Shown here: one piece after another, positions 1 to 5,491 of the stretch | Layout: the number at the start of each line of letters is the position of its first letter | How positions within the stretch are numbered: the first letter of the stretch is position 1 | Origin: Bacteroidia bacterium | Lineage (GTDB): Bacteria > Bacteroidota > Bacteroidia > Cytophagales > Cyclobacteriaceae | DNA: 5,491 nucleotides | Reading direction: 5' to 3' | Assembly (NCBI GenBank): GCA_025356795.1 | Contig: JANXRR010000355.1 | Span: 1-5,491, forward strand | The notes under the pieces: model-generated | The model's input: only the letters and a program-made list of their open reading frames with translations | Database searches by the model: none | Told to the model about the DNA's origin: nothing | Translations under genes and position numbers: made by a program

Positions 1-23
1 ATAAACAAAAAAAACAAGTAAGT

Positions 24-2291
24 ATGAAAAGAAATCTTTATCAGGACAAAGCAAATGGCACCGTTGGTGGTGTCTTAGAACCAACTCAAGGAGTTGAATC
101 AGCTTTAGTAAGCGAGCTTCAAGACCGCCTCAAGGGGCTGGAAAGTAAGTTGAGTGATAGCGATGGCATATTAGAAGCTATTAATTCTACAAATGCATTT
201 ATTGAGTTCCTACCTGATGGAACTATTATAAAAGCTAATAGTTTGTTTTTAGGTGCATTGAAATATCGAGCAGAAGAAATTGAAGGAAAGCATCATCGCA
301 TTTTTTGCGAGCCCAGTTACGCGAATTCAAAAACGTATGACCGATTCTGGGAGGACTTGCGCAATGGGCAACCACAAGTTGGTGAGTTCAAAAGACTTGC
401 AAAGGATGGTTCTGAAGTTTGGATTCAGGCGAGTTACACTCCTGTAAAGGATGAAAGAGGAAGGGTTGTAAAAGTGGTAAAAGTAGCTACCGACTTGACT
501 CAACAGAAATTAAAGAATGCTGATTTTGAAGGTCAATTGGATGCTATCAGTAAGTCCCAAGCAGTTATCGAATTCAATATGGATGGCACAATTATTATTG
601 CCAATGACAATTTCCTTAACGCATTAGGAGGTTATTCTTTAAACGAAGTTAAAGGTAAGCATCACCGTATGTTTGTGGAAGATGGTTATGGGCGCAGTGC
701 CACTTATTCTGATTTTTGGGCCAAGCTAAACCGCGGAGAATATGTGACCGATGAATTTAAGTGCATTGGTAAAAACGGGAAAGAAGTTTGGATTCAAGCA
801 TCGTATAACCCTATTATCGATCTTAGTGGTAGGCCGTTTAAGGTGGTAAAATATGCTACTGATGTAACTGCACAAAAACTAAAAAATTCTGACTATGAGG
901 GGCAACTATCAGCCATCGGAAAATCGAATGCTGTTATTGAATTTAATATGGATGGTACAATTATCAATGCCAATGATAATTTTTTAAGCGCATTGGGAGG
1001 GTACTCACTAAATGAAATAAGGGGTAAGCATCATCGCATGTTTGTTGAACCTAGTTATGCAAGAGGTGCTGACTACGCAGAATTCTGGAGGAAATTGAAT
1101 AACGGAGAATTTTTTGTTGGCACGTACACACGCATTGACAAGAGAGGCAAAGAAGTATTTATTCAAGCCTCTTACAATCCCATTCTTGATTTGAACGGAA
1201 AACCATTTAAGGTGGTAAAATATGCGTTGGATATGACGGAGGTAATCCGTGCCATAAAAGGTATGGCTATTGGCGATTTAAGTTATCGTTGTGATATTTC
1301 GGTGGACAATGGTGGGCTTACCGTTGAAGTAAATAAAGCATTGGATAATCTTACTTCGGTACTGAGCAATATCAGCCAGGCTTCGGATGTGGTAGCTAAA
1401 TCTTCTGATTTGTTGCAAAAGAAAACAGACGGTATGAAGCGCAACACTACTGAAGTAGCAACTGCCATTTCTCAAATGGCAAAAGGTGCTCAAGATCAGG
1501 CTTCTCGCACAGATGATTCTTCTAAGCTAATTAATCATGTAATGGCTTCTTCCAATGAAATGGAGAAGAAGGCAAACTTCATTAATAAGGCTGCGGAAAA
1601 GGGATTGGAGAGTTCAAACCAAGGAATGAAAACTGTTAAAATATTGGTTACTAATATGAATGGCATTAAAGACTCGGCAAGCCAAACTGCTCAGTCAATT
1701 GGTGTATTAACAAAACGCACAGAGGAGATTGGTCGTACTCTAAAAGTAATTACCGATATAGCAAGCCAAACGAATCTACTTGCCTTAAACGCTGCTATTG
1801 AAGCGGCTCGCGCAGGAGACGCAGGGCGTGGCTTTGCAGTGGTTGCTGAAGAAATAAGAAAATTAGCTGAAGATTCAAGAAAGTCAGCGGTGGAAATCGA
1901 GAAGATTATTGGTGATGTCCAAAAAGACACACAAGCAGCCGGTAAGGCGATTGAGATAATGGAATCAAGTGTGAAAGAAGGAAATAAATCAAGTGTGGAA
2001 GCCGAAGGAATATTCCAAGAAATTTCCAAGTCCACTGAAGAAACCTTTGGCGCATCTAAAGAAATTCAAGGAGCTACATCGGCACAAAAGGATTCCATTT
2101 CTACAGTGGTGAAAAACTTCGAACAGATAGTAGTGGTTTCAGAAGAAACGGCAGCAGGAACACAACAAGTAGCAAGTTCTAGTCAGCAAATGAGCACTGG
2201 CATGGTGGAGATTGCCAAAGCTGGAGATGAGCTTTCAGCAGTGGCGGCAGAGCTACAGGCTGGCGTGCAGCAGTTTAAATTGAAAAAGTAA
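24..2291 (+). CDS. Soluble methyl-accepting chemotaxis protein with three tandem PAS domains
   Basis: Cytoplasmic chemoreceptor of 755 residues that should bind CheW and CheA and control the kinase. Visible order: a short charged helical N-terminus (about 1-48) with no signal peptide or membrane segment; three PAS domains starting at residues 50, 172 and 295, each with GKHHR and IQASY motifs; a HAMP-like segment (about 406-450, with IGDLSYR); then the long MCP coiled-coil signalling domain to the C-terminus. The canonical hairpin tip is at about 580-615 ([20 protein letters not shown], then FAVVAEE). Two Gln-Gln pairs at 714-715 and 721-722 fit the receptor methylation/deamidation consensus. 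The layout resembles Pseudomonas BdlA (PAS-PAS-MCP, soluble) but with an additional PAS. The ligand or cofactor cannot be read from sequence; redox, oxygen or heme sensing is only inferred from the family. The start follows an A-rich leader typical of Bacteroidota. No CheR-tethering pentapeptide is seen; the protein ends in FKLKK. Confidence 0.95.
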   Translation: MKRNLYQDKANGTVGGVLEPTQGVESALVSELQDRLKGLESKLSDSDGILEAINSTNAFIEFLPDGTIIKANSLFLGALKYRAEEIEGKHHRIFCEPSYANSKTYDRFWEDLRNGQPQVGEFKRLAKDGSEVWIQASYTPVKDERGRVVKVVKVATDLTQQKLKNADFEGQLDAISKSQAVIEFNMDGTIIIANDNFLNALGGYSLNEVKGKHHRMFVEDGYGRSATYSDFWAKLNRGEYVTDEFKCIGKNGKEVWIQASYNPIIDLSGRPFKVVKYATDVTAQKLKNSDYEGQLSAIGKSNAVIEFNMDGTIINANDNFLSALGGYSLNEIRGKHHRMFVEPSYARGADYAEFWRKLNNGEFFVGTYTRIDKRGKEVFIQASYNPILDLNGKPFKVVKYALDMTEVIRAIKGMAIGDLSYRCDISVDNGGLTVEVNKALDNLTSVLSNISQASDVVAKSSDLLQKKTDGMKRNTTEVATAISQMAKGAQDQASRTDDSSKLINHVMASSNEMEKKANFINKAAEKGLESSNQGMKTVKILVTNMNGIKDSASQTAQSIGVLTKRTEEIGRTLKVITDIASQTNLLALNAAIEAARAGDAGRGFAVVAEEIRKLAEDSRKSAVEIEKIIGDVQKDTQAAGKAIEIMESSVKEGNKSSVEAEGIFQEISKSTEETFGASKEIQGATSAQKDSISTVVKNFEQIVVVSEETAAGTQQVASSSQQMSTGMVEIAKAGDELSAVAAELQAGVQQFKLKK
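171..1238 (+). repeat. Three tandem PAS-domain repeats inside the receptor gene
   Basis: Three in-frame units begin at 171, 537 and 906, with spacings of 366 and 369 bases (122 and 123 codons). The one-codon difference comes from an extra Gly in units 2 and 3 (ALGGY against ALKY). By hand alignment over 111 positions, units 2 and 3 are identical at about 79 (roughly 70%) and units 1 and 2 at about 60 (roughly 54%). Units 2 and 3 also share an exact 20-base match at 837-856 and 1206-1225, offset by the unit length. The pattern suggests that unit 2 or 3 arose by a later duplication than unit 1. Confidence 0.9.
1239..1373 (+). other. HAMP-like signal-relay segment in the receptor
   Basis: Encodes residues about 406-450, between PAS3 and the signalling coiled coil. 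The first amphipathic helix leads into GDLSYR, then a short connector, then a second helix around VNKALDNL. This matches the usual HAMP pattern (GDL, a connector, then an asparagine-containing AS2 helix). The normal conserved Asp-Glu pair of the connector is replaced by a Asp-Asn-Gly-Gly stretch, so the match is divergent. There is no adjoining membrane helix, so it would act as a soluble relay from PAS3 to the kinase-control hairpin. Confidence 0.6.
2151..2201 (+). other. Predicted receptor methylation/deamidation sites (Gln-Gln pairs)
   Basis: Residues 710-719 ([10 protein letters not shown]) and 717-726 ([10 protein letters not shown]) both fit the published receptor modification consensus: two small residues, two of any kind, a Glu/Gln pair, two of any kind, two small residues. 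The pairs 714-715 and 721-722 are exactly seven residues apart, so they lie on the same face of the C-terminal helix. Genome-encoded Gln at such sites needs deamidation before methylation, which matches the cheD and cheB genes just downstream. A by-eye scan of the rest of the signalling domain found no other full match, including on the N-terminal arm. Confidence 0.6.
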
Positions 2292-2297
2292 AAAAGT

Positions 2298-2334
2298 TGA
2301 CAACCTGCTCCTATTAAAGATAGCAGAGTTGTTA
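2298..2334 (+). promoter_or_regulatory. Imperfect hairpin in the MCP-cheW gap (possible attenuator or weak terminator)
   Basis: The left arm 2298-2309 (TGACAACCTGCT) pairs with 2322-2334 (AGCAGAGTTGTTA): twelve base pairs including one G-U, with a single bulged A at 2327 and a 12-base loop. A T-rich run (ATTTTATTTT, 2339-2348) begins about four bases after the stem instead of directly at its foot. It is therefore not a textbook intrinsic terminator. It could lower read-through from the receptor gene into cheW, or protect the receptor mRNA end. Function is inferred from pairing only. Confidence 0.4.
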
Positions 2335-2372
2335 CATGATTTTATTTTACACTAACCTTTAATAAAAAATGT

Positions 2373-2894
2373 ATGGTAGAGAATACTAAAACTAACACAC
2401 CCACAAATGGAGGTGGCCATAGAAATCTTCAAATCGTGGTGTTCAAATTGGGTCAAGAAGAATACGGATTGCACATCGATCAGATAAAAGAAGTTGTTAT
2501 TACTCCCAATATTACTCGCATGCCACAAACGCCTCCATTTGTAAGAGGTGTGGCCAACATACGGGGAAATGTTATTGCTATTTTTGATTTGGAAGAACGC
2601 TTCAATCTGGCACGCAGTTCGAATCAATCCAATGGTAATAAATATACACTTGTAGTAGAAAGCGAGGATATAAAGCTAGGTCTACTTGTAAATGAGGTAC
2701 CCAATACTGTTTCGGTAAATTCAAGTGACCTTGATGAATCAGTGAGTATCATCAATGACGCGAATACTGAAAATAATTATATCAACGGGATTATAAAATT
2801 TGGTGACCGACTTATCATCTTAATTGACATCTTCAAAGTCATTAATCAAGAGATGACCAATACAATTAAAAAGGCAGCAGCAATAGCAGCATGA
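2373..2894 (+). CDS. cheW: Chemotaxis coupling protein CheW
   Basis: Scaffold protein of 173 residues that links receptor hairpins to the CheA P5 domain in cytoplasmic arrays. After a polar, disordered-looking N-terminus (1-17), the CheW SH3-like double barrel begins at the strand QIVVFKLG (20-27). The hallmark segment is at 56-77, with VRGVANIRG then DLEERF; Arg64 corresponds to the receptor-binding Arg of the NLRG motif in enteric CheW. The last barrel motif is NGIIKFGDRLIILIDI. A short Ala-rich tail (KKAAAIAA) ends the protein, encoded by a run of GCA codons. The ATG follows an A-rich stretch with no Shine-Dalgarno. The stop codon overlaps the cheD start (ATGA), implying translational coupling. 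Size and motifs fit a single-domain CheW; no receiver domain is fused, so it is not CheV. Confidence 0.95.
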   Translation: MVENTKTNTPTNGGGHRNLQIVVFKLGQEEYGLHIDQIKEVVITPNITRMPQTPPFVRGVANIRGNVIAIFDLEERFNLARSSNQSNGNKYTLVVESEDIKLGLLVNEVPNTVSVNSSDLDESVSIINDANTENNYINGIIKFGDRLIILIDIFKVINQEMTNTIKKAAAIAA

Positions 2895-3361
2895 TAGAAT
2901 ATAAATTATCAATTGGTGATTTGCGTGTGAGCAAAGAAAGGGCAGTAACCTTTACATGTTTAGGGTTGGGTTCGTGTATCGGTTTGTTTGTGCAGGATCG
3001 CTCCACTGGAATTTCTGGTGGTGCGCACATTCTTATGCCAGATGATTTTCACTCACTTTCATCTGACAAGCATTATAGTGTAAAGAGCGCTGTGAATGAA
3101 CTACTTCATCAATTTAAAATGAATGGAAGTACTGTTGAAAACCTCCGTGCTAAAATTACAGGAGGCGCTACCATCTCATTATCGCAAAGTAAAACAGGCG
3201 AACTAAATATTAAGAATGTAGTAAGCGAACTTGTACAGAATAAAGTTTACATAGCAGCTGCAGAAGTGGGAGGTACCATGAGCCGGTCGGCCTGGTTCAA
3301 TTGTGAATCCGGTACACTCACCATTCGTAAGCCAGAAATGAAAGAGTATAAAACCTATTAG
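2891..3361 (+). CDS. cheD: Chemoreceptor glutamine deamidase CheD
   Basis: Converts selected receptor Gln residues to Glu, making them methylatable, and in Gram-positive and Thermotoga systems also binds the CheC phosphatase. The 156-residue length is normal for the family. The signature GLGSCIGLFVQD has the catalytic Cys at 29, and GGAHILMP has the catalytic His at 46. A later conserved GGA segment (KITGGATI, near 91-98) is also present. One oddity: the position six residues before the Cys, Thr21 of the Thermotoga maritima triad, is Cys23 here, with a Thr next to it at 22. The start codon overlaps the cheW stop by four bases, so translation is probably coupled. The likely substrate is the upstream receptor with its two Gln-Gln sites. 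No cheC is visible in the window. Confidence 0.95.
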   Translation: MIEYKLSIGDLRVSKERAVTFTCLGLGSCIGLFVQDRSTGISGGAHILMPDDFHSLSSDKHYSVKSAVNELLHQFKMNGSTVENLRAKITGGATISLSQSKTGELNIKNVVSELVQNKVYIAAAEVGGTMSRSAWFNCESGTLTIRKPEMKEYKTY

Positions 3362-3371
3362 AAAAAAAGCC

Positions 3372-3728
3372 ATGGGAAAAAGTGTATTAATCGTTGATGA
3401 TTCTTTGTACATGCGCACCATCATTAAAGATGCGCTGGAAGGGGTAGGATTTAGTGTAGTGGGCCAAGCTGCTAATGGAGAAGAAGCGATTGACCTCGCC
3501 TTTGAGTTGCAGCCTGATTTAATAACGCTCGATAACATACTCCCTGATATGATCGGTACCGATATATTGAAAGTGTATCAGCAAGAAGGATTGAAATCCA
3601 AAATTGTAATGATCAGCGCTGTGGGGCAAGAATCAGTAGTAAATGAAGGGATAAAGCTCGGTGCAAGAGCGTATATAGTGAAACCATTTACAAATGATCA
3701 GTTGGTTGAAGCAATGACTAAAGCTTAG
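3372..3728 (+). CDS. cheY: Chemotaxis response regulator CheY
   Basis: Stand-alone receiver domain of 118 residues, with no output domain. It should take phosphate from CheA and diffuse to the motility apparatus. All active-site residues are visible: acidic pair Asp9-Asp10, phosphoacceptor Asp54 (in TLDNILPD), Ser82 at the switch Ser/Thr position, Tyr101 at the aromatic switch position, and Lys104 in the KPF motif. The Asp54-Asn-Ile-Leu-Pro sequence differs from the more common DxxMP because Leu57 replaces Met; this should be harmless. The gene sits 10 bases after cheD with an A-rich spacer and 11 bases before cheB, inside the chemotaxis cluster, which supports a CheY role over a generic single-domain regulator. 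The target (flagellar switch, gliding or pilus machinery) is not shown. Confidence 0.93.
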   Translation: MGKSVLIVDDSLYMRTIIKDALEGVGFSVVGQAANGEEAIDLAFELQPDLITLDNILPDMIGTDILKVYQQEGLKSKIVMISAVGQESVVNEGIKLGARAYIVKPFTNDQLVEAMTKA

Positions 3729-3739
3729 ACGTTAACCTC

Positions 3740-4780
3740 ATGTCTTCTGACCGCATACGCACATTATTGATAGATGATTCTGCTTTTATGAGAAAAGTTA
3801 TTGGAGATATCATTCAAAATGATGCATCGCTTGAACTAGTGGGCATTGCCAATGAAGGCCTTAACGGAACGAACATGGCATTGGAGCTGAAACCCGATGT
3901 AGTGATAACGGATATGGTAATGCCAGACTATGATGGCATGTATGTGGTAAAATCTATCATGGACAATCATCCTATGCCCATCATTCTTCTCAGCTCTCTT
4001 GAGAAATCCAATACGCGTATTTTTGATGCTCTTGAATATGGTGCATTCGAGTTTATCGATAAGCCCAGTGATATGGAAATGGTTCGCGCTGGAAATTATC
4101 CTCTGGTAGAACTTATTAGACAAGCTTCAAGAACAGACGTAACAGTTTTAAAAGCTAAGCAATTAGCGAAAGAGAATAGTCATGCTCACACGTTTGCCCA
4201 AACACTTAACTACGATATTATTGTTATAGGAGCGTCTACAGGTGGTCCCGGTGCGGTTGAGTATGTACTGCTTAATCTTCCTAAAAATTTAAGCGTACCG
4301 GTGGTGGTTGTTCAGCATATGCCTGCCAGGTTTCTTGAAACATTCGCCAATAGACTTGCAGATAGTTGCCCTATTCATGTAAAATTAGCCCATCGTGGCG
4401 AATTGCTGAAAGCTGGCACCATCTATATTGTTCCGGGCGATACAAATACTAGAATTGAAAATAATATCATTAACGGCAATCCAATTTTCACGAGTACCAA
4501 CAGAAAGTATGACGAATATAATTTCCCATCGGTGGATTGTTTATTTGAATCAGTGGCTGAAATATATGGTAATAGAAGTATTGGTGTAATACTTACAGGC
4601 ATGGGTAAAGATGGAACAAAGGGATTGATTAAAATAAAAGATAAAGGAGGTTTTACCGTAGCACAAGATGAAGAATCTTCATTTGTATATGGAATGCCCA
4701 AATCAGCTTTTGATGAAGGAGCGGTGAGGCAGGTGGTGAAACTAAAGGAGATACCTGGATTTATTGTGAGCTGCCTTTAA
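3740..4780 (+). CDS. cheB: Protein-glutamate methylesterase CheB (response-regulator-controlled)
   Basis: Adaptation enzyme of 346 residues that removes methyl esters from receptor glutamates; CheB enzymes can also deamidate Gln. The N-terminal receiver (about 5-125) has Asp12-Asp13, phosphoacceptor Asp58 (TDMVMPD), Ser85/Ser86 at the switch and Lys108 (DKP). A linker of about 30 residues leads to the methylesterase domain (about 157-346) with the full catalytic triad: Ser166 in GASTGGP, His193 in QHMP, and Asp291 in TGMGKDG. The PSVD motif (263-266) and the GMPKSA segment near the end are also conserved. The ATG has no Shine-Dalgarno (GTTAACCTC immediately upstream), so initiation may depend on coupling from cheY 11 bases before. 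The domain order and length match ordinary CheB, and it should be activated by CheA phosphotransfer. Confidence 0.96.
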   Translation: MSSDRIRTLLIDDSAFMRKVIGDIIQNDASLELVGIANEGLNGTNMALELKPDVVITDMVMPDYDGMYVVKSIMDNHPMPIILLSSLEKSNTRIFDALEYGAFEFIDKPSDMEMVRAGNYPLVELIRQASRTDVTVLKAKQLAKENSHAHTFAQTLNYDIIVIGASTGGPGAVEYVLLNLPKNLSVPVVVVQHMPARFLETFANRLADSCPIHVKLAHRGELLKAGTIYIVPGDTNTRIENNIINGNPIFTSTNRKYDEYNFPSVDCLFESVAEIYGNRSIGVILTGMGKDGTKGLIKIKDKGGFTVAQDEESSFVYGMPKSAFDEGAVRQVVKLKEIPGFIVSCL

Positions 4781-4799
4781 GAATATAAAAAAGAACATC

Positions 4800-5491
4800 A
4801 TGAAAAATAAAGAGGAAGAATATAAAGAGATATTTTTAGCGGAAGCAATAGAAAACCATGAAGAGATCAATCGCTTGCTTACCCAAATAGAAAGAAATCC
4901 ATCCGACAAAAGTACCGTTCATGCGTTGTTCAGAATCACTCATACTCTTAAAGGAAATGCAGGCGGCATGGGTTATACTGGTATAGCCGAATTAGCTCAC
5001 GTGTTGGAAGATCTTTTTGGTGAAGTGCGTGATGGCCATTTAGGGCTTGAGGAAAATCTTTTTTCTTCTCTCTTTAAAGCTGTAGATGTCTTAGGTAGTT
5101 TGATAAATGCTGTTAAAGATAATTCTGAGATAAGATATAAAGGAATAAAAACAAAGCTTGAAGTTTTGCTAAAGCGTGCAAAGGAAACCAAACCTGATGC
5201 AAGTGAACAACAAAACGTAGCTATGGAAAAGGAATCTATCATTAGTGAAAGTGCCTTTGCCCCTGAGCAAACCATTGATGGTATTGATCCTCTGTCAGAT
5301 TACGATGAAGCAAATTCGCAGGGCGAAGTGGACGCCAAAGTCTCCTTCTCAGATCTTGTTCAAGTGCCCGTGCGCAAACTTGATAATTTATTGAACCTGG
5401 TGGGTGAGTTAATTATCGAGAAAGATCGCATACTTGCAACACAATCTACTAATGGCCTCAACGCCTCCAATGAATATGCGCGTTTGAGTCG
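4800..5491 (+). CDS. cheA: Chemotaxis histidine kinase CheA, N-terminal part (cut by window edge)
   Basis: Kinase that phosphorylates CheY and CheB. 230 complete codons are present with no stop; the gene continues past the right edge. The P1/HPt domain covers about 1-107, with phosphorylated His48 in FRITHTLKGNAGG and a second conserved patch LAHVLEDLFGEVRDG. Residues about 116-180 form a polar, acidic linker. The P3 dimerisation helix starts near 186 with VPVRKLDNLLNLVGELII. The distance from His48 to this helix is about 146 residues, roughly 70 shorter than in E. coli CheA. That is about the size of the P2 CheY/CheB-docking domain, so P2 seems to be absent. The catalytic P4 and CheW-like P5 domains should lie beyond the window. 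The start follows an A-rich leader (ATATAAAAAAGAACATC), 19 bases after the cheB stop. Confidence 0.95.
   Translation, partial: MKNKEEEYKEIFLAEAIENHEEINRLLTQIERNPSDKSTVHALFRITHTLKGNAGGMGYTGIAELAHVLEDLFGEVRDGHLGLEENLFSSLFKAVDVLGSLINAVKDNSEIRYKGIKTKLEVLLKRAKETKPDASEQQNVAMEKESIISESAFAPEQTIDGIDPLSDYDEANSQGEVDAKVSFSDLVQVPVRKLDNLLNLVGELIIEKDRILATQSTNGLNASNEYARLS

Noticed and set aside
1278..2035. Open minus-strand frames of 61-114 codons inside the receptor gene
   Set aside because: They lie antisense to a strongly conserved coiled-coil coding region, have no recognisable domain and no leader, and arise from codon bias of the sense gene.
2297..2325. TTGACA at 2297-2302 as the -35 box of a cheW promoter
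   Set aside because: At 17-base spacing the -10 would be ATAGCA, a poor match, and no Bacteroidota-type TAnnTTTG element is seen in the gap. The hexamer overlaps the left arm of the hairpin, which explains it better.
2352..2627. Minus-strand 91-codon frame over the cheW start
   Set aside because: Antisense to conserved CheW sequence and to the intergenic gap; the product is Phe/Cys/His-rich with no motif. Shadow frame.
2875..2893. GCA-rich run at the cheW end as a phase-variable microsatellite
   Set aside because: Only three perfect GCA units in a row, interrupted by ATA; too short to suggest slippage, and it simply codes an Ala-rich tail.
3203..4701. Minus-strand frames opposite cheD, cheY and cheB
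   Set aside because: Each overlaps a gene with an intact catalytic or phosphorylation motif on the plus strand; no independent coding evidence.
4997..5275. Minus-strand 92-codon frame opposite cheA
   Set aside because: The plus strand encodes the CheA HPt domain and linker in an unbroken frame from 4800 to the edge; the antisense frame is a shadow.

Overview
The window is one compact, all plus-strand chemotaxis signalling cluster. In order it holds a soluble triple-PAS methyl-accepting receptor (MCP), cheW, cheD, cheY, cheB, and the first 230 codons of cheA, which runs off the right edge. Nearly every base is coding. The only spacer of note is the 81-base gap between the receptor and cheW. 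cheW and cheD overlap in an ATGA, and the remaining gaps are 10, 11 and 19 bases, so cheW to cheA is very likely one transcript. The receptor probably shares it, possibly with modulation by a hairpin in the 81-base gap.

Organism: the DNA is AT-rich. Start codons follow A-rich leaders (receptor, cheW, cheY, cheA) or no recognisable Shine-Dalgarno at all (cheB). That pattern is typical of Bacteroidota (a Cytophagales-like lineage would fit). This is an inference. A spirochaete such as a Leptospira relative, which also carries clustered cheA/W/D/B/Y, is a reasonable alternative. No flagellar, pilus or gliding gene is present, so the motility output is unknown.

How the parts fit: the receptor has no membrane segment and three PAS domains, so it should read an intracellular cue (redox, gas, cofactor or metabolite). 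It passes this through a HAMP-like segment to the long MCP hairpin. CheW couples the hairpin to CheA, and CheA His48 supplies phosphate to CheY (Asp54) and CheB (Asp58). CheD should deamidate receptor glutamines and CheB should demethylate (and possibly deamidate) them. The receptor carries two consensus Gln-Gln modification sites one heptad apart (714-715 and 721-722), which are natural targets. CheR and a CheY-P phosphatase (CheC, CheX or CheZ) are not in the window.

The parts look conventional for a chemotaxis array, and I see no clearly new system. The points most worth a second look are: the PAS tandem array with signs of recent duplication, a Cys in place of the usual catalytic-site Thr in CheD, a CheA that appears to lack the P2 domain, CheD without a visible CheC, and the MCP-cheW intergenic hairpin.
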